This document shows, in pieces, positions 10,849-19,364 of a stretch of 64,000 nt of DNA. Under the pieces are notes generated by a model. That model worked only from the letters and a program-made list of their open reading frames with translations. It did not search any database and was not told the origin of the DNA. The DNA is from Chitinophagaceae bacterium IBVUCB1 (lineage in GTDB: Bacteria; Bacteroidota; Bacteroidia; Chitinophagales; Chitinophagaceae). The translations under genes were made by a program, and so were the position numbers. How positions within the stretch are numbered: position 1 is the stretch's first letter; every line of letters begins with the position of its first letter. The stretch is taken from the NCBI GenBank assembly GCA_002127285.1, contig NFUW01000002.1, forward strand, positions 319,744 to 383,743, given 5' to 3'.

Positions 10849-13800
10849 ATGAAAAAGTATTTATTCCTTGTAATGGCAATTTTTGGCACAGCCAGTCAGT
10901 CTATTGCCCAAAACTGGAACACTCCGCAATTGTTGGATAATAGTGGCAACATGGTGGGTGAATCATCTTCTCTGCAAATAGTGAATGGTAATCCTGCCAT
11001 GTCTTATTTTGACGAAACAGCGGGTGACCTGAAATATATCCGTGCTACTAATGCTGCGGGTTCTACTTGGGGAAGCCCCATTACTGTACAGTCATCCAAT
11101 TTCGTAGGTGAGTTTACCTCAATGGCTATTGTAAGCGGCAATCCTGCCATTTCTTACTACGACCAGACGAATGGTAACCTGATGTATGTACGTGCCAACG
11201 ATGCTAACGGTAGCACATGGGGTACGCCAGTTACAGTTACATCAAGTGGTGATGTTGGTAAATACACATCGTTGGTAGTAGTAAATGGCAACCCTGCTAT
11301 TGCATACTTCGACGAGTCGAACGATGATTTGGAATTTGTAAGAGCTACTAATACTACAGGTACTACATGGGGTACACCTATTGTAGTACAATCTGCAGGT
11401 ACGGTAGGTTGGTTTGCATCAATGGATATTGTAAACGGTAACCCTGCTATAGCCTATTATGATGTGAGCAATGGCGATATGGAATATGTGCGCGCTACCA
11501 ATAATACGGGTAGTGCATGGGGTACACCTGTCATAATACAATCTGCCAATACCGTTGGTTTGTATTGCTCTATGGTAGTAGTAAATGGCAACCCGGCGGT
11601 TTCTTACTACGATGATACGAATGATGACTTGAGGTTTGCACGCGCCAACGATGCAAGTGGGACTACGTGGGGTACACCAGTTACATTAGATGCTACAAAT
11701 GATGTAGGTATGTACACTTCATTAAAAATAATAGATGGAAACCCGGCCATAGCATACTACGATAATTCTAATAATGACGTTAAGTACATACGTGCTACCA
11801 ATACATCGGGTACAAATTGGGGTAATCCTGCAACTTTTGAAACAATTGGTGATGTGGGTGAATATGCTTGTTTACAGTTTGTAAATGGCGCACCTGCCAT
11901 CTCTTACCACGATGATACAAACGACGACTTGCGATACGTAAATCTTTGCAATACATGGACAGGTGCTACAAGTACCGATTGGCATACAGCCAGTAACTGG
12001 TTTTTTGCTTCAGTGCCAATCAGTACAGAAGAAGTACACATTGTTGACAAATCGAATGACCCAGTAGTATCTGCTGACGTAACAGTGGCATCTATGAAGA
12101 TATATAGTGCTGGTAGGGTAACGTTGAGTGGGTCAACTACAGATTTCATTGTATCCGGCACTTTAGATAATGCGGGTACTATATCAATACAAAACGCTAC
12201 GCTTACCCTTAATGGCGCAGTAACAGGCGCAGGCACATTAACAGGTGGGCAAAATGCCAAACTAATAGCATTAGGTACTACAGGTACGCTCAACTTTACC
12301 AGTGGCAGCCGCATGTTGGAGTCGTTGGTATTGGGCAGTAGTGCCTCACTTACAGCAGCTACCGCTACTTTGGGTACATCATTAGATATTGTGGCTTGGG
12401 GTAGTGTAAAGATATGGGGTAACAGCGTATTGACTTCAAATGGCAATATGACATTGAAATCGAGCAGCGCAGGTACGGCATATATTGCAGAGGGTAGGTC
12501 AACAGGTGGTTATATAACAGGCAATGTAACGGTAGAGCGTTATGTACCCGGTGGGCGCAGGGCATTCCGTTTCTTTGGCCATCCGTTTTCTCATTCCATC
12601 GCATTGAGCCAGATATTAGACGATTTGGACGTAACAGGCAGCAATGGTGGTACAAATGGCTTTACATACCAGCCCGGCAACCCTGCATCAGCATTCTGGT
12701 ACAATCCTGTAACGGGTAATGGCTCTACTATAAATGATATAGGATGGACAGCTTTTACACATACAGACGGTACCGGTGCAAACTCTTGGGATAGGTACGA
12801 AGCAGCGCGTATATTGGTACGCGGTAGCAAAGGGCAGGGCATCTATGCAGGTGCTTATACACCGGCAGAAGTAACACTGGATATGACAGGCGCACTGAAC
12901 CAAGGCACACAAACTGTCAACTTTACTAAAGGTGCTAATACACCATTTGCATTAGTAAGTAACCCGTTTCATAGCCAGATAGATTTGAACCTGACAACAA
13001 GAAGTGCGTCATTGGGTGTCAACTTCATAGTATGGAATGCTAATCAGGGAACAAGGGGTGGCTACACAAGCGTACCATTCAGCAGCAGCTATATACTGCC
13101 TGCAGGTGCTTCTTTTGTGGTAACGATGACTGCTAATAGTTCTATCACATTTCCCGAAACATGCAAATCAACAGGCTCACCGGTAGGGTTGTTAAAAACA
13201 ACTGCTGCAAAGCCTGCACAGGTAGAATTGAAAATAGAAGACAGTACTATATTCTGGGATAGAATGTTAGTTATGTTTGACGATAGTGCTAAAGCGTTTT
13301 TTGATGACGGCGATGCTCGCAAAATGGCTAACCCAGATATAAGCTTATATACTTTCGGCAGTGACGACAGTTTGTTGTCTATAGACAGCCGCAAGCATGT
13401 AGATAGCCAGGTGATACGCCTTGGGCTGTATGTGCCGCCAGCACTCAGAAAGAGTTACAAGATGTCGTTAGGCGAGTTTAACATGGTATTGGGTACACGC
13501 ATATACCTGCGAGATAAGTACACCAACACAATGGAAGAAATTACTTCGGGTTTTGAATATTGGTTTGACGTAAATGCTGATACAGCTTCTACTGGCAACA
13601 ATCGTTTTGAACTGGTGATGCAGGGCAAGGCTACTACCAAGCCTACACCAACTACCAACGTAGCACAAACAACTACCAAAGCTAAAGAAGCTACTAAACT
13701 GGTAGTGAAACTCGTCCCCAACCCTGCTACTACAGAAGCTAAGCTGCAATATGCCGGTGCAGAGGGCAAGCAACTACAAGTAACCATTACCAATATAATG

Positions 13801-13944
13801 GGTGCGATAGTAGCCAAACTGGATGCCAAAGTGAAAGACAACGGCGAGGTGATACTGCCAGTAGCTGCGCTGCAACCAGGTATGTATATGGTAGAGGTAA
13901 CTGACGGCAAAACAACTAAGACCGAAAAACTGATAAAACAATAA
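10849..13944 (+). CDS. Secreted repeat protein with T9SS sorting domain
   Basis: A predicted secreted or surface protein of about 1031 residues. I chose the ATG at 10849 because a clean signal peptide starts there (MKKYLFLVMAIFG...SIAQ, cleavage after about residue 21); the frame stays open to 10777. Residues 28-327 are six tandem 50-residue units with the pattern VG..(S)L.(I/V)VNGNPA(I/V)(S/A)YYD..N.DL.Y(V/I)RA(T/N)...G..WG.P, and a seventh partial unit follows. A middle region resembles beta-helix or jelly-roll surface proteins. The last about 80 residues (LVPNPATTEAKL...TNIMGAIVAKLD...GMYMVEVTDGKTTKTEKLIKQ) match a type A T9SS C-terminal domain, directing export across the outer membrane. 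The function of the repeat part is unknown. Confidence 0.85.
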   Translation: MKKYLFLVMAIFGTASQSIAQNWNTPQLLDNSGNMVGESSSLQIVNGNPAMSYFDETAGDLKYIRATNAAGSTWGSPITVQSSNFVGEFTSMAIVSGNPAISYYDQTNGNLMYVRANDANGSTWGTPVTVTSSGDVGKYTSLVVVNGNPAIAYFDESNDDLEFVRATNTTGTTWGTPIVVQSAGTVGWFASMDIVNGNPAIAYYDVSNGDMEYVRATNNTGSAWGTPVIIQSANTVGLYCSMVVVNGNPAVSYYDDTNDDLRFARANDASGTTWGTPVTLDATNDVGMYTSLKIIDGNPAIAYYDNSNNDVKYIRATNTSGTNWGNPATFETIGDVGEYACLQFVNGAPAISYHDDTNDDLRYVNLCNTWTGATSTDWHTASNWFFASVPISTEEVHIVDKSNDPVVSADVTVASMKIYSAGRVTLSGSTTDFIVSGTLDNAGTISIQNATLTLNGAVTGAGTLTGGQNAKLIALGTTGTLNFTSGSRMLESLVLGSSASLTAATATLGTSLDIVAWGSVKIWGNSVLTSNGNMTLKSSSAGTAYIAEGRSTGGYITGNVTVERYVPGGRRAFRFFGHPFSHSIALSQILDDLDVTGSNGGTNGFTYQPGNPASAFWYNPVTGNGSTINDIGWTAFTHTDGTGANSWDRYEAARILVRGSKGQGIYAGAYTPAEVTLDMTGALNQGTQTVNFTKGANTPFALVSNPFHSQIDLNLTTRSASLGVNFIVWNANQGTRGGYTSVPFSSSYILPAGASFVVTMTANSSITFPETCKSTGSPVGLLKTTAAKPAQVELKIEDSTIFWDRMLVMFDDSAKAFFDDGDARKMANPDISLYTFGSDDSLLSIDSRKHVDSQVIRLGLYVPPALRKSYKMSLGEFNMVLGTRIYLRDKYTNTMEEITSGFEYWFDVNADTASTGNNRFELVMQGKATTKPTPTTNVAQTTTKAKEATKLVVKLVPNPATTEAKLQYAGAEGKQLQVTITNIMGAIVAKLDAKVKDNGEVILPVAALQPGMYMVEVTDGKTTKTEKLIKQ
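10930..11945 (+). repeat. Tandem 150-bp coding repeats
   Basis: Six complete 150-bp units (10930-11829) and one partial unit encode 50-residue protein repeats in the T9SS-exported protein. Each unit ends with a WGxP motif. The units are diverged at DNA level but nearly constant in length, with no insertions between them. Confidence 0.85.
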
Positions 13945-14125
13945 TATACAATGGCAGGTAGTGGAAGCTAAAACCTCTGCCTGCTGTTTGTTAAACGCTT
14001 GCAAACGGGTTGTAAAAGAGGGGTTAAGCAGCCGTTGATTTTAGGTGAAGCGCATACGGTGAGGCTACCTTTACAACACAAATAAAGCAACGATATTAAT
14101 AACAATATAGAGATAAAAAAAGCAG

Positions 14126-14332
14126 ATGAAAAAGATACAAATCATATTAGCAACAGCAGCCGTAATGATATTGACGAGCGTGAATAGCTACGCATTTGGC
14201 CCGGGATTTGACCCGGATGTAGAGCCTTATGCAGTGCCACTGGATGGAGGCATGAGCCTGCTGGCACTTGCTGGTGTAGCATACGGTGTGCGTATGTATA
14301 TGAAGAACAAACCCGCTAAAGTAAAGGCTTAA
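14126..14332 (+). CDS. Mini exosortase substrate (PID-CTERM-like), 68 aa
   Basis: A 68-residue protein made almost entirely of sorting signals. Residues 1-23 form a signal peptide ending SVNSYA. Only about 13 residues (FGPGFDPDVEPYA) precede the tripartite C-terminal signal: VPLDGG, a hydrophobic helix (MSLLALAGVAYGVRMYM) and a basic tail (KNKPAKVKA). This matches the layout of PID-CTERM-type sorting signals of Bacteroidota and is shared with two small genes at 17224 and 17570 beside the exosortase gene. It lies 181 nt behind the T9SS protein gene and is followed by a weak hairpin and T-run. The mature product, if processed, would be a very short acidic peptide; its role is unknown. Confidence 0.7.
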   Translation: MKKIQIILATAAVMILTSVNSYAFGPGFDPDVEPYAVPLDGGMSLLALAGVAYGVRMYMKNKPAKVKA

Positions 14333-14351
14333 CCAAAACTGTATATTTTAT

Positions 14352-14388
14352 TGAAAGCTGCCTGCGTAAGTGGGTGGCTTTTTTATGT
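14352..14388 (+). terminator. probable terminator
   Basis: GAAAGCTGCC can pair imperfectly with GGTGGCTTT across a short loop, followed by TTTTTTA, 20 nt after the mini-substrate stop codon. Two mismatches weaken the stem. Confidence 0.45.
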
Positions 14389-14551
14389 TACCAATCCTTT
14401 TTGCATTGATTGTAGCATCATGGGTAGAATAACAACGTTTTGTTTTTGTCGCATTTCGATACTTTTAGCCAAGGTATTCGCGGTTAGTATGTTCATATTA
14501 TTTACCTTGTGCCGCTATAATATTGCACGTCTAACTGCGTAAAACAATCCA

Positions 14552-15217
14552 ATGTACCATTTCTCTTATTTCAAAGAAAAAGATAAGCAAGTCATACAGG
14601 CTTTTTTAGAAGATAATCCATTCGCTTTTCTCACCGGCAGTTTTTTATCAGGTGCGCAGGTAGCTACCCAAATTCCTGTTTTGTTTGAGGAGCGAGGCGG
14701 AGAACTCTATCTGAAAGGGCATATCATGCGCAATACCGACCATCACAAGGCCTTTATTGAAAACCCGCAGGCATTGGTTGTGTTTACGGGGCCTAGTACA
14801 TATGTTAGTGCCTCATGGTATAGTAACCCTCAAATTGGCTCTACGTGGAATTATATGAGTGTGCACATAAGCGGGCAAATGAAATTTATGACACCCGATG
14901 AGTTGGTGCATTTTATGAGGGCTTTTACGCTGAAATTTGAAAAAGGCAATACGTCATCTCTTACTATTTATGACAACCTGCCGAATGAATTCCTGCATAA
15001 AATGATGCCTGCCATTGTTGGTTTTGAGATAAAAGCTGAAAAAGTAGATAATGTCTTTAAGCTAAGCCAAAACAGAGACGAGAAAAGCTATATGAACATT
15101 ATATCCAAGCTGGAAGAACAGGGTGGTAATAGTGCCCTGATAGCTGACGAAATGAAAAAAAGAAAAGCAGACCTGTTTCCTGAAGGGGAAGTATGGGATG
15201 CCTCTAAGTTTGATTAA
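14552..15217 (+). CDS. PaiB-family FMN-binding protein
   Basis: A 221-residue cytoplasmic protein resembling the PaiB/FMN-binding split-barrel family, described in Bacillus as a negative transcriptional regulator and more widely as a flavin-binding protein. Typical family segments are visible: an N-terminal PFAFLTGS..., QIPVLFEE, GHIMRNTDHHKAF, VVFTGPSTYVSASWY, and STWNYMSVHISGQ. A DNA-binding role cannot be shown from the sequence. It is a single gene between a mini exosortase substrate and rpsG, which is convergent; a bidirectional hairpin follows its stop. Confidence 0.85.
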   Translation: MYHFSYFKEKDKQVIQAFLEDNPFAFLTGSFLSGAQVATQIPVLFEERGGELYLKGHIMRNTDHHKAFIENPQALVVFTGPSTYVSASWYSNPQIGSTWNYMSVHISGQMKFMTPDELVHFMRAFTLKFEKGNTSSLTIYDNLPNEFLHKMMPAIVGFEIKAEKVDNVFKLSQNRDEKSYMNIISKLEEQGGNSALIADEMKKRKADLFPEGEVWDASKFD

Positions 15218-15247
15218 TAAGTGCTGTTATGTACTAGTTGGCATAGA

Positions 15248-15281
15248 CAAAAAATAAAGCCATCCTGGAAAGGACGGCTTT
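15248..15281 (-). terminator. terminator of rpsL-rpsG, shared with the PaiB-like gene
   Basis: AAAGCCATCCT at 15256-15266 pairs with AGGACGGCTTT at 15271-15281 around GGAA with one mismatch. Read on the minus strand it is followed by ATTTTTTG, so it ends the rpsLG unit; it may also act on the convergent gene that stops at 15217. Confidence 0.7.
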
Positions 15282-15304
15282 GTTGGTATAGTAAGTGTCT
15301 TAAA

Positions 15305-15772
15305 TTATACTTTAAAGTGGCTGAATGCCTTGTTGGCTTCTGCCATACGGTGTGTATCTTCTTTCTTTTTGAAAGCACCACCTTCACCTTTAGCTGCTGC
15401 AACTATTTCGTTGGCAAGCTTATCGGCTATTGTTTTGCCGTTGCGCTCGCGGCTGAAACGGATTAACCATTTCATGCTCAGCGATATTTTACGGTCTGGA
15501 CGTACTTCTGTAGGTATCTGGAAAGTAGCACCACCAATACGGCGGCTACGTACTTCTACAGCAGGTGTTACGTTTGTTAATGCACGCTTCCACACTTCGT
15601 AGCCATCTTCGCTTGTCATTTGGCTTACTTTATCCAGCGCATCGTAGAATGCACTCAACACCACTGTTTTATTACCACCCCACATCAGGCAGTTAACAAA
15701 ACGCGTAACGTTTTTATCGTTAAATTTAGGATCCGGTGCTAAAGGGAGCTTTTTTGCTTGTGCCTTCCTCAT
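15305..15772 (-). CDS. rpsG: 30S ribosomal protein S7
   Basis: S7 (155 residues) nucleates assembly of the 30S head by binding the 3' major domain of 16S r[11 protein letters not shown] at the N-terminus, the segment [21 protein letters not shown], and the [21 protein letters not shown] motif are family hallmarks. It lies 31 nt behind rpsL on the minus strand. The usual next gene of the str operon, fusA (EF-G), is missing: the unit ends in a hairpin and the neighbour is the convergent PaiB-like gene. Confidence 0.98.
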   Translation of the reverse strand: MRKAQAKKLPLAPDPKFNDKNVTRFVNCLMWGGNKTVVLSAFYDALDKVSQMTSEDGYEVWKRALTNVTPAVEVRSRRIGGATFQIPTEVRPDRKISLSMKWLIRFSRERNGKTIADKLANEIVAAAKGEGGAFKKKEDTHRMAEANKAFSHFKV

Positions 15773-15803
15773 CGTTTATGATTGGCTTTAATTGTATTAA
15801 ATA

Positions 15804-16184
15804 TTATTTCTTAGCTTTTTCTTTTTTAGTACCGTATTTAGAGCGGCTCTGCTTGCGGTCTTTAACACCTGCAGTGTCTAATGCGCCACGTACAATGTGG
15901 TAACGTACACCCGGTAAATCCTTCACACGGCCACCGCGAATCAGCACGATAGAGTGCTCTTGCAGGTTGTGACCTTCACCCGGAATGTATGCGATAACCT
16001 CTATTTTGTTAGTAAGGCGCACTTTGGCAACTTTACGCAAAGCAGAGTTTGGTTTCTTTGGAGTAGTAGTGTACACACGAGTACATACGCCGCGACGCTG
16101 AGGACAAGCATCCAAAGCACGAGACTTTGACTTGGCGCGGATTTGCGTACGACCTTTACGAACTAATTGTTGAATAGTAGGCAT
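15804..16184 (-). CDS. rpsL: 30S ribosomal protein S12
   Basis: S12 (126 residues) sits at the decoding centre and contributes to accuracy. The conserved loops [11 protein letters not shown] and [25 protein letters not shown] are present, with lysines at the sites where streptomycin-resistance substitutions usually occur, so the sequence looks like the sensitive form. The C-terminal tail is lysine-rich. A promoter lies 34-64 nt upstream, immediately after the exosortase partner gene. Confidence 0.98.
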   Translation of the reverse strand: MPTIQQLVRKGRTQIRAKSKSRALDACPQRRGVCTRVYTTTPKKPNSALRKVAKVRLTNKIEVIAYIPGEGHNLQEHSIVLIRGGRVKDLPGVRYHIVRGALDTAGVKDRKQSRSKYGTKKEKAKK

Positions 16185-16217
16185 TTGCTATACCGTTATA
16201 TTATTTTTTAAGGACTG

Positions 16218-16248
16218 CAAAGGTACACTTTTTTGCAAAACCAACAAA
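16218..16248 (-). promoter_or_regulatory. rpsL-rpsG promoter
   Basis: On the minus strand TTTG at 16248-16245 and TACCTTTG at 16225-16218 are spaced by 19 nt, matching the phylum's primary promoter. It begins 11 nt after the stop codon of the upstream gene (16259), so rpsL need not depend on transcription from the exosortase operon. Confidence 0.65.
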
Positions 16249-16258
16249 AAAAGATGAA

Positions 16259-16660
16259 TTATTTATTGGCATTTTGTTGCTGTGTATGTACCACTTTATG
16301 TATGATGTAGAGCATGAAATAGGGTAGTGGGCTGGTGAAAAACAAACGCAGGCTGCTCACTTGGTCTAGGAATGCCGTGCCAAACAACCCCGTTTTCCAT
16401 TGCGCTAGCCCGATAGCACCGATGATACCAATAGCAGCTATATGAGATATAAGCCACAATTTATATATCCATGCCACTCCATAAAACCGCCAGCCTATAT
16501 AACCTACAGGGGCTATGATAGCCAGTATGGCAATATGACCAATCTGCCTTTGTAATGGAGTAATAAGATGTGCGTGCCCCTCTGTAAAGTATTGATAATC
16601 AACCCAACATAGGGTAGATACCATTATGAATATCAGCCAGAAAACGATGCGATTTTTCAT
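16259..16660 (-). CDS. Small membrane protein, probable exosortase-associated
   Basis: A 133-residue membrane protein with about four hydrophobic helices and short polar ends. Its start overlaps the exosortase stop by 4 nt (ATGA-type overlap), so the two are translationally coupled. In Bacteroidota XrtF-type exosortase genes are often followed by a small membrane protein called the exosortase F system-associated protein; size, topology and position fit that role, but I see no diagnostic motif, so the name rests on context. It may instead be an unrelated hypothetical membrane protein. Confidence 0.6.
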   Translation of the reverse strand: MKNRIVFWLIFIMVSTLCWVDYQYFTEGHAHLITPLQRQIGHIAILAIIAPVGYIGWRFYGVAWIYKLWLISHIAAIGIIGAIGLAQWKTGLFGTAFLDQVSSLRLFFTSPLPYFMLYIIHKVVHTQQQNANK

Positions 16661-17187
16661 TTGGCTTTGGGCTTTTTAGAGTACAATACCCATCCGTAGA
16701 ATACGACTGCGTATATCACCAACTTAAAAGCGTAGTGGTGAGCAAAATCTGTCAGGTCGTTGTGGTTGATGTACATAACTGCAAGCACCGCACAACGTAT
16801 AACGTTTAACAGGTATATAGCGACAAAGCCGGCAAGGGTATATATCAATATCTTTTTGAAACTACTGGGGAAGCAAAGCATAAATCCTACGAAGAGGGCA
16901 TTCAACTCCAGTCCGTTGCATTGATGACCAATACTAACAGATGCTATGCCATCTATAAATACTACTGTGCCTGATTGTGTTACGTTGGGGTAAAACCAAG
17001 ATAACAGTTCGGCAGTACCTAACTGTACCAGTTTGCTTAGTTGATTATCGGGTATGCCCGATGGAGCAAGTACATACTTATAGAGGAGCGTCCACCCCAC
17101 AACCAATAATATGCCTCTAATAAGAATAGGCCTGATATTGGCTGGTAGAATATTATTGATATCAATACCTTTTGTATCGGTGCTCAT
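16657..17187 (-). CDS. Exosortase family protein (XrtF-like)
   Basis: A 176-residue multi-spanning membrane protein of the exosortase/archaeosortase family, which cleaves or transfers proteins carrying a C-terminal signal in the inner membrane. The catalytic triad is visible: C90 in SIGHQCNGLELNALFVGF, R131 in NVIRCAVLAV, and H150/H151 in DFAHHYAFK. The length suits the short Bacteroidota forms such as XrtF. It follows two genes for tiny proteins with matching C-terminal signals and overlaps the next gene, so substrates, enzyme and partner form one probable operon (17797 to 16259, minus strand). Confidence 0.85.
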   Translation of the reverse strand: MSTDTKGIDINNILPANIRPILIRGILLVVGWTLLYKYVLAPSGIPDNQLSKLVQLGTAELLSWFYPNVTQSGTVVFIDGIASVSIGHQCNGLELNALFVGFMLCFPSSFKKILIYTLAGFVAIYLLNVIRCAVLAVMYINHNDLTDFAHHYAFKLVIYAVVFYGWVLYSKKPKAK

Positions 17188-17223
17188 CTCTTATCTGCTC
17201 AGCTGTAATAAGGTAATTGAGGT

Positions 17224-17451
17224 TTATTTATTTTTTTTGTTGCCTCTGTATTTTTTGATGCCAAGTCCTGCAGCACCGGCAATCAGCAAGGCAGCAGCAC
17301 CCTCAAGCGGTACGGCGTAGCCACCGCCACCGCAGTTGCAACCCCAGCCATACTTGGTATTGCACCAAGTAGTATGTGCAAAACTGCTTAAAGGCAACGT
17401 TATCATCGCAACAAGTAGTGTTGCTTTAGCAGCATAGAGGATTTTTTTCAT
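17224..17451 (-). CDS. Mini exosortase substrate (PID-CTERM-like), 75 aa
   Basis: A 75-residue protein; I place the start at 17451 because a signal peptide begins there (MKKILYAAKATLLVAMITLPLSSFA), although the frame is open to 17526. The segment expected to remain after signal cleavage is about 21 residues, with three cysteines and a glycine run (HTTWCNTKYGWGCNCGGGGYA), and is followed by VPLEG, a hydrophobic alanine/glycine-rich helix and a basic tail (KKYRGNKKNK). The signal is homologous to those at 14126 and 17570. It lies 36 nt upstream of the exosortase gene. Function unknown; the cysteines could be cross-linked or bind a metal. Confidence 0.7.
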   Translation of the reverse strand: MKKILYAAKATLLVAMITLPLSSFAHTTWCNTKYGWGCNCGGGGYAVPLEGAAALLIAGAAGLGIKKYRGNKKNK

Positions 17452-17569
17452 ACAAGCGTCGTTTTTTATTTTCCGGATAGATGGCAAATATCCCTTTTTC
17501 TTCCATATTAGCCAAGTGTTTGCCAATCATTAATTAGCAGTTTATATATCATAAACCATGCCGTGCTGC

Positions 17570-17797
17570 TTATTTCTCAGTATTCTTTTTCTTTCTACTT
17601 GCCCTTACACGGCTAATACCATAACCTGCGCCGGCAATAGCCATCAGGCTAAGTCCACCATCTAAAGGCACGGCATAGCCACCACCACCACAGTAACATT
17701 TGGTACTTGTACAATAAGAATAGTGAGCATCAGAAACAGCAGGTATTGCTAGCATGGCGCATAAAGCAGCCATCTTCAGCGAACGGGAAAATTTCAT
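17570..17797 (-). CDS. Mini exosortase substrate (PID-CTERM-like), 75 aa
   Basis: A 75-residue protein; the ATG at 17797 gives a normal signal peptide (MKFSRSLKMAALCAMLAIPA...SDA), so I prefer it to the open frame up to 17854. The predicted mature N-terminal part is about 18 residues with three cysteines and a GGGG run (HYSYCTSTKCYCGGGGYA), strikingly like its neighbour at 17224. Then come VPLDGG, a hydrophobic helix and a lysine/arginine tail. It is the first gene of the probable operon leading to the exosortase. Function unknown. Confidence 0.7.
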   Translation of the reverse strand: MKFSRSLKMAALCAMLAIPAVSDAHYSYCTSTKCYCGGGGYAVPLDGGLSLMAIAGAGYGISRVRASRKKKNTEK

Positions 17798-17854
17798 AAA
17801 TGTGCTAATTATTTTTTGCAGCACAAATATGATACAGACCACAATGTTAAACAA

Positions 17855-18164
17855 ACATTACTGCCTGTTTAACGGTACGATAAAATATTGATAACATTGC
17901 TTTAGCAGCAAATGCTATTCATTTTTATTGGTAAAGCGACTTATTCCACATAGTCATTTGTACTCGATCTATTCGGGACAAATCTATTACTTTGCTTACG
18001 AAACGCTTGATTTTGCTCATTTTCCTCTAAACTTTCTGTTTTTACAATAGTATAGTGCAAATATGCTATTGAGTGGAAACGCTTACCAAAAATAAGGCTG
18101 TCGTTAACAATAGATTTACAAACAATTACCTAATTATTAGCAAAAAATAATTGAAGATAAATTT
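17855..18164. other. Gene-free stretch
   Basis: About 310 nt between the first mini-substrate and the end of the cysteine desulfurase gene. It is AT-rich and must contain the promoter of the mini-substrate/exosortase operon (minus strand), but I could not pick a convincing -33/-7 pair. No repeat, RNA gene or open frame with coding character is seen. Confidence 0.5.
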
Positions 18165-19298
18165 TTATATCATGATTTTCAACTTGTCTACTACAATGTC
18201 TATCTCTTCTTTGGTGTTTTGTTTAGAGAATGAGAAGCGTATTGGCACAATGGATGCAGCATTTTGGGGGTAGAGAGCCTGTATTACATGGCTGATACTA
18301 TTGGCACCACTACTGCATGCGCTACCGCCGCTAACGCAGATGCCTGCCATATCAAGGTTGAAGAGTACCATGTCCGACTTATCTGTAAGAGGGAAACCTA
18401 TGTTCAGAACTGTATATAGACTATTGCCTTCAGCATCACCATTTAATAATATATCTGAAAAAGTAGTACGCAGTTTTTCTATCATGTAGTTTTTAAGCCC
18501 TTGTATGTATTGGCTGTCTTGCTCGTAACCTTCGGTCGCTATCTCTAATGCTTTTGCATAGCCTACAATACCGTACAGGTTTTCGGTGCCAGCCCGCATA
18601 TTACGTTCTTGCGAGCCACCATTCAGCATGGGCTGTATTTTTATTTCTTCGTTTACATACAATATGCCTACACCCTTTGGCCCGTGAAACTTGTGCCCTG
18701 CAGAGCTGGCAAAGTGTATATATATATCATGCAGATTGATGGGGTAGTGCCCGATGGTTTGTACCATATCGCAATGGAAGATGGCATTGTATTTACGGCA
18801 TAGCTCGCCTACGGCGTTTAAATCAAGCAGGTTGCCAATTTCGTTATTGGCGTGCATCAGCGTCACCAATGTTTTTTCGCTGCTATGTGCCAATAGTGCA
18901 TCTAAGTGTTGCAGGTCTATGTGCCCGTTTGTAGTAAGGTTTACATATTCCAGCTTGGCTTGCTTGGTTTTATGCAAATATTCAACCGTATGCAGGGTAG
19001 CATGGTGTTCTATAGATGATGAGATGATGCGTGTGCAGCCCAAATCTCTCACTGCTGCGTGTATAGCAGTGTTACTACTTTCTGTGCCACCAGATGTAAA
19101 GAAGATTTCTCCGGGATTGGCATGTACTATTTTAGCAACTGATTTGCGGGCGTTCTCAATAGCCATCTTTGTTTCGCGGCCATAAGAGTAGATGGATGAG
19201 GGATTACCGAATTTTTCGGTCATATAAGGCATCATCGCATCCAATACCTGCGCATCCAAAGCCGTAGTGGCTGCATTGTCAAAGTAAATCCGCTGCAT
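18165..19298 (-). CDS. Cysteine desulfurase (IscS/NifS family)
   Basis: A 377-residue PLP enzyme that removes sulfur from cysteine to give alanine and a persulfide used for Fe-S clusters, tRNA thiolation and other sulfur carriers. The PLP lysine is K203 in SSAGHKFHGPKG and the catalytic cysteine is C328 in SGGSACSSG. The PLP-contacting FFTSGGTESSN (67-76) and HCDMVQ are present. The short active-site loop with SACSSG is group I (IscS/NifS-like), not SufS. No isc scaffold genes are nearby, so it may serve several pathways. A -7-like element (CAAAGTTA, minus strand TAACTTTG) lies 9-16 nt upstream. Confidence 0.93.
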   Translation of the reverse strand: MQRIYFDNAATTALDAQVLDAMMPYMTEKFGNPSSIYSYGRETKMAIENARKSVAKIVHANPGEIFFTSGGTESSNTAIHAAVRDLGCTRIISSSIEHHATLHTVEYLHKTKQAKLEYVNLTTNGHIDLQHLDALLAHSSEKTLVTLMHANNEIGNLLDLNAVGELCRKYNAIFHCDMVQTIGHYPINLHDIYIHFASSAGHKFHGPKGVGILYVNEEIKIQPMLNGGSQERNMRAGTENLYGIVGYAKALEIATEGYEQDSQYIQGLKNYMIEKLRTTFSDILLNGDAEGNSLYTVLNIGFPLTDKSDMVLFNLDMAGICVSGGSACSSGANSISHVIQALYPQNAASIVPIRFSFSKQNTKEEIDIVVDKLKIMI

Positions 19299-19364
19299 AG
19301 TCGCCGCAAAGTTAGTGAAAACAGCAATTGCGTATCAACAGGCTAAGTATTAGTTTAGTGCTGG

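Noticed and set aside
14351-14542. 63-codon frame after the mini exosortase substrate
   Set aside because: It starts in the terminator hairpin, is cysteine-rich without pattern and has no likely promoter or ribosome site.
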